From NCBI GenBank assembly GCA_950022655.1, contig OX465579.1, forward strand, positions 14,607,088 to 14,671,087: a DNA stretch of 64,000 bases, in the 5' to 3' direction. Below, piece after piece: positions 32,585-43,689 of the stretch. Position 1 is the first letter of the stretch. Every line of letters begins with the position of its first letter. Source of the stretch: Alentia gelatinosa (Eukaryota; Annelida; Polychaeta; Phyllodocida; Polynoidae). A program made the translations under genes and the position numbers. The notes under the pieces were generated by a model. That model was not told the origin of the DNA, ran no database searches, and saw nothing but the letters and a program-made list of their open reading frames with translations.

Positions 32585-32712
32585 AAAAATGTCACAATAT
32601 TTCATGATTCTTTAATATGGCATGAGTTGTCTTCCCGGAATGATATCACAAAGCAGAAGTGAGTGATGTCTGTAGCTGAAGACAATGAACGTCATATAAA
32701 CAATTGTAGTGG
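32585..32712 (+). repeat. Isolated head of family P2
   Basis: Palindromic head alone: ATATTTCATGATTCTTTAATAT on the left, CATATAAACAATTG on the right, GCAGAAGTGAGTGATGTC in the centre. The matching tail is absent here; a P2 tail without a head is at 33720-33847. Confidence 0.65.
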
Positions 32713-32770
32713 TCACTTGGTTAGGTTAGTTACTTGGCCATAAAGATGAAGCTTACCCAACTTCGGTTAA

Positions 32771-33086
32771 CCCTTTCCCCACGGGCGAATGATGCCATAT
32801 GGCATTACCGGCCACGGGCGAATGATGACAAATGGCATCATTTGATATTTCACAATTCAAGCTCATAATCCGTGAAATACTCAATACTTTAACACCATTT
32901 TTACACAAAATATGTATTCAGATATGACCAATATAATTATTGAAAAAGAAAAAGGATGCCATAGTGACACAAATTATGTCACGTGACACCATTTTAAAAA
33001 TTTGGTGCTCGCCCTAACTGATCATTCACGTGAGCTGGCATCGCCGCCCAAACGATGCAACACTAAAATCTTTCGTATGGATTGGG
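32771..33086. mobile_element. piggyBac-type MITE, copy 2
   Basis: 316 bp between perfect TTAA duplications (32767-32770 and 33087-33090), starting CCC and ending GGG. Subterminal ACGGGCGAATGATG..GGCAT motifs are repeated twice. An internal TCACGTGACACCATTTT block is shared with 904-1256. Confidence 0.9.
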
Positions 33087-33450
33087 TTAAAAGCTGCCCT
33101 GTGATTTGCTGAACTACAGGTCGGTTCAAGGTTGGAAAGAACCAGATAATTGGGGTTCCTCCTCATTGCTAAAAAGGATTAGCTAAGAGAGCCGAGGTTT
33201 ATATCGAATTTACGAGGCTTAGCTGTTCACTCCTGCACCCAAATTTTTTCCAACCCAAGGATCTACACGTAGAGCCTAGCGGAACGAAAAAATCCACGAA
33301 ATAAGAGAGCCGAGGTTACCGGGTTACCATACCCTAGCCGAAGCTAGGTTACTCATAGGCGGGTTGGATACAGTCAATCAAGGTTTAACAACCCAGACCC
33401 AGCCACCGAAGGAGTAGGGAAACTCCACACTAACTCTGAGAACACAGGTA
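33087..33450. other. No gene recognised
   Basis: Spacer after the piggyBac MITE. AGAGAGCCGAGGTT occurs at about 33187 and 33304, a short local duplication. Confidence 0.55.
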
Positions 33451-33452
33451 TG

Positions 33453-33517
<65 letters not shown>

Positions 33518-33562
33518 GTCTCACTCACTCTCTGTCTGTCTGTCTGTCTGTTCCTCTCTCTC
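33453..33562 (+). repeat. CT/CTGT microsatellite
   Basis: (CT)n interrupted by TATC, passing into (CTGT)n at 33533-33551. Confidence 0.95.
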
Positions 33563-33719
33563 TAGAAGCATAGCAATGTATACAGTTATGTTCTGTAACA
33601 AAGGTCGAACCCGTGGCACTTCTGTGCATAGGCTCATCTCCGCTACTCACAGCCAGGGGCAGACACGACACCTTCTCTGACAAGAAAGAACCACCGCTTG
33701 ATAACCACACAATTGAGTG

Positions 33720-33847
33720 ACAATCAGATTTTATCTATACCTTGTCATTTGTCATACTTGACATATAGATATTTTATGGCATGACCTTAGCATACAGTCA
33801 CACCGTGTTAAGTCAATCAAGATTTATATGAGGGGTAGGATAGAAAA
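33720..33847 (+). repeat. Isolated tail of family P2
   Basis: From CAGATTTTATCTATACC to GAGGGGTAGGATAGA. It keeps ATGGCATGACCTTAGCATA words and the CGTGTTAAGTCAATCAAG version of the conserved block. No palindromic head is attached. Confidence 0.7.
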
Positions 33848-33871
33848 CATCATATTGAACAAAACCAACTG

Positions 33872-33873
33872 TC

Positions 33874-33947
<74 letters not shown>

Positions 33948-33955
33948 ATTATATG
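33872..33955. repeat. AT dinucleotide microsatellite
   Basis: About 80 bp of (TA)n immediately upstream of the LINE at 34022, a possible insertion target or post-insertion expansion. Confidence 0.95.
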
Positions 33956-34021
33956 ACATATCTATATCTAATCTACACCATTCCTACATTTCATGCTCAG
34001 TTGACATCATGAGTACGTCCC

Positions 34022-36796
34022 ATGACAACTGTAATCTCAACTTCAAATAATTTTGATATAATATGTCTTACAGAAACCTGGTTAGATGTCAGAATCTATG
34101 ATTCATTTGTTGCATTACATGACTATGATTTATTTAGGGAAGATAGAACGTGGATAAACCCGACTACAAATGATATTAAAAAAGGTGGGGGTGTGGCTAT
34201 ATTTGTGAAAAAATCGCTCAAAGCGGTCAGAGTTGATAATCTGAATATAAATGAATCTACAGTTCGTTTAGAATCATTATGGGTAAAACTTAGGCCACAT
34301 AACCAAAAAGAATTGTTTGTTGCTTCCATGTACAGGCCAAGAGATGGTCAAGTCGATCATGGTATAGAAAGGATGAAAGAAATGATTGATGTGTTTGATT
34401 TAATCAAAAAGAACATTATAATTTTAGGGGATTTTAATTTAAACTGGCTAGAGAGAGGAAATGCAATAGTTAAAGATTTAAAAAATTGGTTAAAACAAAG
34501 AGGTTTAAAGCAGTTAATTAAAGAATTCACACAAAGCAATGACAGGTCCAACACGTGTATTGACTGGATAATAACAAATGTTGAAAATAGAAAAGGCGAG
34601 GGTATATTAAACTTTAGTATAAGTGATCACCTACCAATATATACAATTCTTGGTAAATTTAAAAAACAAAAATCAATGATATCATTTGATGGTAGGTCCC
34701 ACCGTAAATTTGATGAACAAAAATTTATTCAAAATATTTCAAATATAAATTGGCAGGATTTTTATCAACTTGAGGATATTAACAGGGCGTGGCATTTTAT
34801 GATCGATAAATTTGAAGGCATCCTTGATACCCAATGTCCTACAAAAAAATTCAAAATTTCTAGATGCAAAGAACCATGGGTTACAAACGAGCTACTTGAG
34901 GCTATTAAAGATAAAGATAAGGCTCTTAAAACTGCAAGAACTTCGAATGACCATGATGATTGGCTACGTGCACGCAGATTAAGAAATGATACTAAGAAAA
35001 TGTTGAAAAAAGCCAAGGCTGATTTTGTGAAGGAAAACTTAGCTCATCATAAGAAAGATGGAAAGAAATTAAGGCGAGAAATTCGCTCGGTTTTTCCAAA
35101 TGATACTACTTCACAAAGCATTATCATAGAGGACGCTGAACAAAATCCTGTAGATGAGAATCTTTTACCTGACCTGATAAATTCGTTTTTTGTACAAATT
35201 GGGCCAAACTTGGCCAAGGATATGAATGATGAATGGTCATATTATGGTGAACCTAGCTATTCTAATATTGAGGATCTTGGAACCGATAAAGAAGAGGTTT
35301 TAAAATATCTAAAATCCATTGATATCTGGAAATCTTCTGGAGTTCCTAATATGTCATCGAAATTTCTAAAAATAGCACTTTCAACTGCAATTGATCAAGT
35401 TACATATTTAATCAATCTATCATTTACAAAACGGGATATCCCTACCATGTGGAAAAGAGCAAGAGTAGTCCCTTTAGTAAAAAACAAAAATGTTAGAACA
35501 ATTTCAAATCTTAGGCCCATATCTAAACTTCCGGTTATGAGCAAAATTATAGAAAAAATTGTACATTCTAGACTAAATTTGTATGTAGAAGAACATCATC
35601 TCCTGTCTGACTACCAGGGAGGTTTTCGCTCAGGGCACTCCACTATTGACACAACAACCAAATTAATAGAGAACATACTCCAGGGAATAAATAAAAATAA
35701 AATAATCTTAGCTACATTTATTGATCAATCTAAAGCTTTCGATACTGTGAATCATCAAATATTGTTAATGAAATTATCTAAATTGGGAATTAAGGGGACT
35801 CTTTTTAATTGGATTCAAAATTACCTACAGGATAGAACACAATATACAGAAATAAATGGGTTAAAATCAAAGTTGGGTGACATAGTATGTGGAGTGCCCC
35901 AAGGCTCAATCCTGGGTCCTTTTTTCTTTTTAATTCATATCGATGATTTAACACATGCCTTAGAAAACAAAGATGTATATTTGTATGCAGATGATACTGT
36001 TCTATTTGTACAAGGAAGTGATTTTCATACTTTGCAAAGAGAAATGAATACTCGTCTAACTACAGTCTACTCCTGGTGTAAACAGAATAAACTTACGATT
36101 AATTCGGGTAAATCAAAAAGCATGGTTTTTGGTACAAGAAACAAATTGAACAAGATTGATGTATGTAATGTCTTTATTGATACTCATCACTTGGAGAGAG
36201 TCTATACTTACAAGTACCTTGGAATATCTCTTGATCCTGTATTATCTTTCAAGAAACATATCGACCAATGTCTTCAAATAAGGTCACATAAAGTATATCT
36301 ACTTGCTAAGATTCGTAAGTTCCTAGATTTTCATACCTCGTTATGTATAGTTAAGTCCATGATAATGCCTTATATAGATTATGGGGATGTATTTTATGGA
36401 AATTCATCAAGAGCTTTACTGACAAAATTGCAAGGCTTGCAATCAAGAGCGTTAAAGATTGTCTGTCAAGTGCCTATCTATACAAGCACCCTATGGGTTC
36501 ATAAGAAAGCGAAAATGCCCTTTCTTGAAAAAAGACGTGAAATGCATCTTGTAAATTATATGTTTAAGCACAAAAATGATGATGATTTGAAAGTCCGAGA
36601 TACTAGAAAGACACGCCAAAATGATGCAGTTACTTTTATTGTTCTACGACCTCGTCTTGAAATCTACAAAAAAAGTGTATTATACAGAGGGTCAATACTT
36701 TGGAATGGACTGTCAGCCGAACTGAGACAAATAGATACCTACACAAACTTTAAATGGGAGATGAAAAAGAAGTCAATTGCTCACCTGTTTAGTTAA
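34022..36796 (+). CDS. Intact LINE APE-reverse transcriptase ORF (924 codons)
   Basis: Continuous frame from ATG 34022, with an in-frame TGA at 34010-34012. Endonuclease: IICLTETWLD (catalytic Glu), GDFNLNW, and SDHLP at residues 201-205. The extreme N-terminal Asn block is missing, so the element is probably 5' truncated. Linker follows. RT: LRPISKLPVMSKIIEKI, then GGFRSGHST, FIDQSKAFDTVNH, GVPQGSILGP and the catalytic YADD at residues 655-658. The C-terminal domain has SVLYRGSILWN and ends ..KKKSIAHLFS. Codon use is AT-rich like the surrounding DNA. A long undamaged ORF implies a young insertion. It belongs to the CR1/Jockey-like group but is distinct from the NADAR LINE, and no ORF1 precedes it. 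Confidence 0.93.
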   Translation: MTTVISTSNNFDIICLTETWLDVRIYDSFVALHDYDLFREDRTWINPTTNDIKKGGGVAIFVKKSLKAVRVDNLNINESTVRLESLWVKLRPHNQKELFVASMYRPRDGQVDHGIERMKEMIDVFDLIKKNIIILGDFNLNWLERGNAIVKDLKNWLKQRGLKQLIKEFTQSNDRSNTCIDWIITNVENRKGEGILNFSISDHLPIYTILGKFKKQKSMISFDGRSHRKFDEQKFIQNISNINWQDFYQLEDINRAWHFMIDKFEGILDTQCPTKKFKISRCKEPWVTNELLEAIKDKDKALKTARTSNDHDDWLRARRLRNDTKKMLKKAKADFVKENLAHHKKDGKKLRREIRSVFPNDTTSQSIIIEDAEQNPVDENLLPDLINSFFVQIGPNLAKDMNDEWSYYGEPSYSNIEDLGTDKEEVLKYLKSIDIWKSSGVPNMSSKFLKIALSTAIDQVTYLINLSFTKRDIPTMWKRARVVPLVKNKNVRTISNLRPISKLPVMSKIIEKIVHSRLNLYVEEHHLLSDYQGGFRSGHSTIDTTTKLIENILQGINKNKIILATFIDQSKAFDTVNHQILLMKLSKLGIKGTLFNWIQNYLQDRTQYTEINGLKSKLGDIVCGVPQGSILGPFFFLIHIDDLTHALENKDVYLYADDTVLFVQGSDFHTLQREMNTRLTTVYSWCKQNKLTINSGKSKSMVFGTRNKLNKIDVCNVFIDTHHLERVYTYKYLGISLDPVLSFKKHIDQCLQIRSHKVYLLAKIRKFLDFHTSLCIVKSMIMPYIDYGDVFYGNSSRALLTKLQGLQSRALKIVCQVPIYTSTLWVHKKAKMPFLEKRREMHLVNYMFKHKNDDDLKVRDTRKTRQNDAVTFIVLRPRLEIYKKSVLYRGSILWNGLSAELRQIDTYTNFKWEMKKKSIAHLFS

Positions 36797-37357
36797 AGTA
36801 AGAACAGCTTTCTCATCCCTTTCTCACATGTACTCTATAAAAGGAGATGTAATATGTGGTTTTTTTGTATAAAGTATTTTATCCATAACTATCTGCCTGA
36901 TAGGCACTAAAATCCCTTGGTGAAATTATGTCTATGATGTATTGTATATTGGTGTCTTACCACAAGCTTTTCTACTTATATAATTTTTATATCATAAGAT
37001 TGTAACAGATCAATAGCTAAGCTATTGACTAAATGAGTGATACTCTCATATCATAAGTTAATGATGATATTGATATCCCACTTGATGATTGTAAAGTGGT
37101 TGAGAAATGGAAGTGTCAACTCAAAGTGTATTATGACTTACCTGTTTTGCTGTAAAGGTAACTCATACCGGTCGTAAGACCGGTATGAGTTGACCGGTGA
37201 GACTTGAAAATTAAAAGCTACTAATCTGTTAAATCCAATAGATGGCAAGAGGGTAGATTCACTCAAAGATAACACTTGCAGGCTTATTTATAGTTCTGAA
37301 CACTGTGCAGACATCGTAACGAAACTGCCATTGTGGATTATACTTTTGAGAGGATAT
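36797..37357 (+). other. 3' UTR of the LINE and flanking sequence
   Basis: AT-rich noncoding sequence after the LINE stop; the element 3' end is not clear. A 14-bp perfect hairpin lies at 37160-37191 (AACTCATACCGGTC, loop GTAA, then complement). Confidence 0.55.
37160..37191 (+). promoter_or_regulatory. Perfect 14-bp hairpin with GTAA loop
   Basis: AACTCATACCGGTC pairs perfectly with GACCGGTATGAGTT across a GTAA tetraloop (GNRA-like). It lies 360 bp downstream of the LINE stop, so it may belong to that element's 3' UTR. No T-run follows, and a bacterial terminator is not expected here. Confidence 0.6.
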
Positions 37358-37361
37358 ACCC

Positions 37362-37645
37362 AAGCAAGCTCAGTGGCGTAATGGTAGGGTTTTTGCCTTG
37401 AGTATGGGAGGCTGGGGGTTCAAATCCTGGTCGGGTCATACCATACTCTTCCAGAAAATTGTACCCACTGCTCAATTGGCTTAATACCCGCCATTAGAAG
37501 GAGGATTTGGGAAGGATAGGTTTCACTGAAGAACATACAGTGACGAGCTGCTTATGTATAGGGCCTGAGTGGAAGAACGCCTGTATCGCCGAACTTGGTG
37601 GTTGCACAAAGGATATTCACTCAATAAGATTTTATTTTTGGTAAC
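37362..37645 (+). mobile_element. tRNA-derived SINE
   Basis: Pol III box A (TGGCGTAATGG, 37374-37384) and box B (GGTTCAAATCC, 37417-37427) have tRNA-like spacing. A tRNA-unrelated body and a tail from about 37560 follow: GGCCTG..GGAAGAACG..ATCGCCGAACTTG..CTCAATAAGATTTTATTTTT. The tail matches the last 85 bp of the NADAR LINE in order and spacing, which is how SINEs borrow LINE reverse transcriptase. It is not a functional tRNA because the acceptor arm is degraded. Confidence 0.85.
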
Positions 37646-38075
37646 AATTTCTTTATTGAGTCCGAAACATATACTTGATACATTAAATGCTCTGGTAAAT
37701 ACACTTTAAGGCATTTGACTCAATAAAAGGGGCACACGCCTCAATTTTTAGCAAATTGATTTTCATGGCGTAGCCATACAAAGATATACCCATACATATC
37801 AATAAAAACAACATATATGTGGCATATAGAACATTCAACAACCTTCAAATAAGTTTTACAACAGGGTAATACTAGTTCAAAAGAAAATTATAATCTCTTT
37901 AACCGTATACAGCCAAAAACCATGGAAGTTACATAGTCGATTTATACCTCATTATACGGTGTATCTTGCAAGTTTTGCATAATTCTATCTTTTGTAAGAG
38001 ATTTAAACATTTGATACGATTCTGTGTTTCTAACCATTGGCGTTTGTTTATTCCACAAATTTCCTCCATGATATT
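37646..38075 (-). pseudogene. Antisense LINE 3' fragment
   Basis: The minus strand ends a LINE RT C-terminal domain (..YHGGNLWNKQTP.VRNTESYQMFKSLTKDRI) with a stop near 37942. A 3' UTR then runs to an AATAAAGAAATTG end at about 37650. It lies tail-to-tail against the SINE. Confidence 0.7.
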
Positions 38076-39590
38076 GCAAAGATTTCATGTAACTTGAACA
38101 AAAAAAGAAAGAAAGAACAAAAAAGGATATACTGTCACTGGCAATATCTACAGCATAAACGAATACTATCACACAGCAAAACCACAACCAGGAAGTTTGA
38201 AGTAAAACCAGTTTATGAAATATGCGGTCATAAGACACCTCTCACAATAGTTAGGTGATTGGATATACTTGATACAGAATTTCCCACAAGAAAAATGTAA
38301 TGGTTTAAATCAATTCACAACGTGGTGATCATATTATATTATTATGGATTCAGCTTTTAGGATTTTAATATTATGAAAGTGATATGGAAACATGAATCAT
38401 GAAAGAAAAATTATTTGGAGCTACAACACACCTGGTGCATTCAACATCACATATTGGAGGGTTATAATTGTAATAAAACATGTGATTTAAGTGATTTATC
38501 AAGGGGTAAAAGGTGTTGTGAAAACAGCAATTTCACAATCATAACAATGTAATATCGAAATCCCTACCAAACTGCTGAAATTTCATAAACAAAGCTAAAT
38601 TACATCACTTGCCATTCCATGTGGGTTATACCACTAAACGTATAGAGAATATTCAGTGCGAAATCATTTTTCGATGCCTTAACTGTATTTGTAAAGAGTC
38701 TTGTGACGTTATTGTTGTCTCACTCCTGGTACAAGATACAGGAATAACATCAGAAAATTATATGCAACAATCACCTGCATAAAGTACCAAGGCTATGCCA
38801 TGGTTGTGGCATAGTGATACAAGATGACGTCTTGTATGACTGGCCAATCAGCAGCCAGGACTTTAAAAGGTAGGCAAGATGTCAACATGCAGATTAAACC
38901 TGTCGAACTGCATTTCATGAATTCCACGGTAACCGTGACACAGGCAGCCAGTCAAAAGCCTCTAGATATATCAAATATGTTTACATTTTCTTGTACTTTG
39001 AAACTTTTCTGACCAATTGTACTATTGCCATTACAAATATTATAGTTGCTCTAGTGCTGCACATGTGCAGATTGACCAAATACAGCAAGTGACATTCCAA
39101 AACGTGACAGAATTACAAGGGGTCAATGACCTCCTGGGCTGTGGCTCATCAAAAATCCATTGATACATTGCTAGTTCTAGGCATTTTTATTTCGTTTGTC
39201 TTCTGAAATGGGAAAGAGGGTTTTTGTTGACCTAAAATGTCAATCAATGATAACATTTCAACCTAAAATTTGCATGTCACAGCATGTAATTCCGTCACTG
39301 CGATCTTGCCACCTCCACTGCCCCTGCAGTAATACATGCAGTTGATAAAAGTGTTCAGAAATGCAAAACTCAAATTATATGAAAATGTCCTAAACACACA
39401 TTTTCCATGCCACTTTATATCTATGTTGTGATATCTGGACTTGAATCTGCCTATGTGGTGTGCTTTTGTATTTCCGTCCCAATGGAATTCATGATTTGCT
39501 TAAGCAATTTGAATTATTCTGTTATTGCAATGTTATTTAATGTCATTGAAAGCGGTGAGATGAATCCAGAATCATACTTGAATCCTACAA
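38076..39590. other. No gene recognised apart from a dispersed repeat
   Basis: AT-rich. The 38700-38860 part is the second copy of the repeat at 6448-6610: CTCACTCCTGGTACAAG, a CTATGCCATGG hairpin, then GATGACGTC. Confidence 0.6.
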
Positions 39591-39599
39591 CAAACCACA

Positions 39600-39690
39600 C
39601 CTCACTCGTTTGGATGCGCTATTATCGCCACAAGGCTTTGCCTCGATGACAATAACGGCACATCCAAACTCGTGGAGTATTGTTCATCCA
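39600..39690 (+). repeat. Isolated palindromic head
   Basis: ACTCGTTTGGATGCGCTATTATCG and its complement flank AAGGCTTTGCCTCGATG. The layout is the same GAGGC..GCC centre as the other head palindromes. No tail recognised. Confidence 0.65.
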
Positions 39691-39699
39691 TATCATTCT

Positions 39700-40167
39700 C
39701 AATCCTGTTCTATATAAGCTCTTCGCCATTTTATACAGGGAAGACTCCCCAACACCCAAGGTGGGCAATGGATGACGTTGTCGAAGCAGGAAGTTACTCG
39801 GGCACCGGAAATAGACCCCCTATCAGTGCCTGTTGTCCATGCACTTATGTCATTACCGTGAATGGGGGTTTCGGAGGGAGAAGAGAACTGATGAAATTAT
39901 CCTCCTTTGTGGCAATCGGGGGTGAAGAGGTCTAATTTGATATCGCACACACCTCAGTTGCTTTACCACACCATTACCTTAATCCCACCGGAGGCGTGGC
40001 TTTATGGGGTATTTCCATTAGTGACTGACGTATGGCCATCCCTGATGTGGATGTATCTGACCTAATATACGTGCAGTTGTTTGAATTATCTTTGATACTG
40101 TTACAACATACTAGGATGCCTATTGGTGGAAGCCATCGCCGCCGTTTCACTGTTCTAATATGTGTTA
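39700..40167. other. No gene recognised
   Basis: Short frames only; no domain seen. Confidence 0.55.
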
Positions 40168-40448
40168 GGCCCGGCGTCCACCTACTACTATAGAATCGTA
40201 GACCTCCCGATATGGCACCGATACAAAATGTCAAAATTGGTGCCATATCAGGAAGGTGGAAAATCGTAGACATATGTCTAGACATACCAATCCACCACGC
40301 ATTGTATTTTTTTCTATCGGTGTCTAATCGCAGAAATGTGGTCAACTGCCCCGATATTAGGTGACCTTCTGTTGCGATTTTGATTTTGTATCGGGAGGTC
40401 CATCGTAGACTAAATCGGAGCCATATCGTAGTAGGTGGACGCCGGACC
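40168..40448. mobile_element. PIF/Harbinger-type MITE, family H2
   Basis: 281 bp flanked by TTA on both sides (40165-40167, 40449-40451). Inverted ends are GGCCCGGCGTCCACCTACTA and the complement of GGTCCGGCGTCCACCTACTA. The interior has CTCCCGATATGGC and GGTGCCATATC palindromic words. GG..CC ends with a TTA target fit PIF/Harbinger. Confidence 0.88.
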
Positions 40449-40514
40449 TTAGAGGCAAATCGAACATTTTGTCTTGAAAATTAAAACCCATGTCATTTTT
40501 CTGAAAGATGAACA

Positions 40515-40780
40515 TGATGACTTCAAGGTGTTATAGAACACACATATCTAACTTAAAAATAGGGGGTCACCGTGCTAGTTTTCATCTAGAGATTGATATC
40601 TCAATAAAAGGATATTAGAATATGGACATTCTGAAACTAGAGGTCATCGTCCTTGTTTTTGAGAGAATCGAAGAAAACCATATCTTTCAGTATACCTAAA
40701 CCCGACAAATAAAATAATTAAAATAAAATAAGATAAACAGATAAAATGTAAATAGGTCTATTTTACTTATAAGGTTAGGG
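40515..40780 (-). repeat. Dispersed repeat R1, copy 2
   Basis: Inverse of 31130-31450. It shares CTTCAAGGTGTTATAGAACA, GAGAATCGAAGAAAACCATAT and AAATAGGTCTATTTTA in mirrored order. Confidence 0.7.
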
Positions 40781-41453
40781 TAAACTGGACAAAATTCTAC
40801 ATCATTTTCATTCAGTATGAGAATAAACCACAATGAATTGATAATCATGATATGGGCGCACGTTGAAACCAGTCCTCGGACTGAGTGCGTTTACCCAGGG
40901 TAAATAAATGTTTCCCCAAAAAATGAGACGTGGCAGTAACACCTCCTAAATAAGCCAGATATATGCTACCTTTATTTTAGAAAAAAATGAATGGTTAATC
41001 ATCAAGATTCTGAAATCCCAAGGTGGCGCCGGTGTAAATTGTAATATATGCCTGTAAAATATGAGTCTAGCTGAAGCCCAGCCTGGAGCTGCAGGTGGCT
41101 CTTTCCGACCACCCCTGATGAGCGCACTCCTGGCCTGACTCATCAGCGACTTAATGAGATTAGGTTTGCAAAGATTGAGAAGATGAATGCGAGGTAGGGG
41201 AGGCCTGTGAAACTAGGTATATCTCATCGGAGATTAATCAGTGGAATGCAAAGTGCCATATAGGCCAGTTTTTGTACATGGTATTTGGTTAATTTGGTTT
41301 TTATCGGTCCCTCCTCCGTAGTTCCGAAACTGAATATTTGATGTCAAACCGGAAGTTGGTGGACGGTGATCTCGTGTTAATTGTCGTCTGTCTAGGATGA
41401 TTCACTAAATTAACTTTGAATAAAATCTTTTTCGCTAGAAACTATCGCTTACC
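40781..41453. other. No gene recognised
   Basis: No supported ORF, RNA or terminal repeat. Confidence 0.55.
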
Positions 41454-42460
41454 CCGGCGTTTACACTAGACGATTCTGGCCGGCGATTCTTGCATTTTGC
41501 TGCTCCTGAGGTCTTAAAGCGTTAAATTGATAGAAATCGTGATTGTAAAGGGTAAATGAACTGAGTCTGGTGTGTTTTCTGTTGACTTGTAGACCTACAG
41601 TTTGTGGTCAGGAAGAAAGAAGATGACTTAACATGGGGATAAGACCTCCTGTATGAACAATGGACTAAAAACATTGACTCACCAGTTTTGAACTGGTACT
41701 ACTGTATTGAGTAAATTATGTTTAGTTATATAAGAGTGACATGGTCACATAAGGATGATGATTTCAATGAGATTGTACTATGGGTGTGCCAATGATACTG
41801 TAAGGGCACTAATACCAGCGCAATCTGACGTCTTTGCAGTCTAAATACACTAATAAAAAAATATAAAAAAAAGAAGAAAAAAAAAGCATGTGGCGACTAC
41901 AGATCTTCTGATTACGTCAGATTACTCAATTCAGCATTACCTGACGACCCTTGAACACGCTCTAACGTTGGCGACTATTTCAATCCGCCTTGAATTTGTC
42001 TACATGGGCAGCGATCTTGTGTCGTCAGTGTAAACGATCAAGGAAATTCTGAGCTCGACGACTTGTGCGGTGGACATTGCCATCACCTGGGACTTGTTTC
42101 AGTAGTCTCGTGACATTAGGCCTAGACAGACATCAACAGCGGCACCAACAGTGCAAGCAACAGCGGAAAAAGACTAGGAAATATCAGAAGATCGAAGTGG
42201 CCAAGCTTCTTCATATTTGGAAAAATTATAGATTAGATGTATCCCCTACTCATTTTAAAGTATCATTGTTTAATTCCTATGAGAAGTGAGTGAAACTCTG
42301 TGTGTCATCGATTGCAATCTTGTGATCTGTCCGTATGGTGCCACAGACGCCATCTAGACATGTCACGAAACTACTGAAACAGGTCCCAGGGGGCTGATGA
42401 TATTAGCTTGACGATCTACAGTCGCCATGTACTAAGTCGTCTAGTGTAAACGCCGGGTAC
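41454..42460. mobile_element. DNA element with CGGCGTTTACACTAGACGA ends
   Basis: About 1.0 kb bounded by CGGCGTTTACACTAGACGA at 41457 and its inverse at about 42436. The interior includes CGTCAGTGTAAACGATC and GATCTACAGTCG words. No transposase frame is recognised. It abuts a second copy of the end sequence at 42478. Confidence 0.65.
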
Positions 42461-42475
42461 TCGGCGCTTACATTA

Positions 42476-43045
42476 CCCGGCGTCTACACTAGACGACTAA
42501 ATACGGGACGACTGTAGATCGCCAGCCAATAGTCGTCAGGTGGTGGTAATGGCCACCACAAAAGTTGTCGAGCGTTTACACTGACGACTTAGTTTTCACA
42601 GAATTCCTTCCAGTCTAGAAAATTAATTCAAATCGGCTTGAAATAGACGCGGGTGATAGAGCGTGTCCAATAGTCGTCAGGTGGTACCAAATTGAATTAT
42701 CTGACATAATCAGATGCTCTGCAGTCGCTACACGCTTGGCGTTTACAGTAGACGATTTCTACTGCTAAAAGTCGTCAGGAGGTGTAAAGTACTGGGGGCC
42801 GTTTCATAATCCAGGATCGTACATGTAGACCCTTTTCTGTACGCCATAGAGACCCAGAGACAATGCGGTTCAATTTCATTCAACACTTATGGACGACCTT
42901 ATGGACGGCCAATATTGTCTTAGCCAACAGACTTAAATACTATTAGACGATAACCCTTGTACGAGGTACAGGAAAGGTTCTTCATGTACGATCCTAGATT
43001 ATGAAACTACCCCCAGAATCGCCCGTCAGAATCCTCCAGTGTAAA
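42476..43045. mobile_element. Cluster of further copies of the same TIR family, with a nested foldback
   Basis: The end word recurs at 42478 (CGGCGTCTACACTAGACGA), 42571, 42757 (GGCGTTTACAGTAGACGA) and, inverted, 43020 (CAGTGTAAACGTCCGG). The unit 42754-43038 is split by the foldback at 42796-43016. Serial insertion into like sequence is the simplest reading. Confidence 0.6.
42796..43016. mobile_element. Nested MITE with CTGGGGG ends
   Basis: About 220 bp with inverted arms CTGGGGGCCGTTTCATAAT and the complement of CTGGGGGTAGTTTCATAAT, continuing into GGATCGTACATG. It lies within another MITE. Family not assigned. Confidence 0.75.
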
Positions 43046-43685
43046 CGTCCGGTGAGATCACTTTACAACACAATCAGCTCTAATTCGATTCTACATACAC
43101 AATATAACATATCCTATGGCAGTCTCTTCCTATGGGTGGAATATAAAAACAAAGTTTCCATAGCTTCATCCCGGGCATGCTGGTATCCGGCAGCTATAAT
43201 GTCCGGCTCCGTTAGATTGAAGGTGACCAGCAAGGCTAGCAGGGTCAAGGGTTGAGCTCGGTACACATACATTCTCCCCAGCAGTTCCTATGCTCCCCGC
43301 CCCCATTTCCGGTGGCAGCACCGGAGGCAGAGGGTGGGGAATGGCTGAGAGGGACGGATGCCTCCATCCTGACCTACCCACCCGCCCACGCCTCTGGTGA
43401 TTCCTCTTGTCAGTCTTGGTCACTTCATCAGGGTGTGTCTTCCACACGACTGCCGCTGTTGCTATTGGCCAAGATTAAAGGTTTTCTCCTTGACTGCCTG
43501 TCAGCTATTGCTGGCATCATATAACACAGAGAACCGCCCCTTATCTCATCTCGGTATTTTTCTCCGTAGGCTTAACATTAGGAACTCTTATTGTATGCCA
43601 GTGCCAGTACGTTATACAAATACCTACCTCTAGGGTATTGGTATTAAATATATACTAGCAGAGTATGGTGGAATAAAATGATGTA
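43046..43685. other. No gene recognised
   Basis: Moderately GC-rich at 43240-43480 with short frames on both strands; no domain. CCGTAGGCTTAACATTAGGAAC near 43566 is an inverted stray copy of the conserved tail block. Confidence 0.55.
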
Positions 43686-43689
43686 CCAC

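Noticed and set aside
33450..33680. Leucine/serine-rich small protein
   Set aside because: Translation of a CT microsatellite.
37362..37440. Functional tRNA gene
   Set aside because: Boxes A and B are good but the acceptor and anticodon arms are not consistent. The unit continues into a SINE body and tail.
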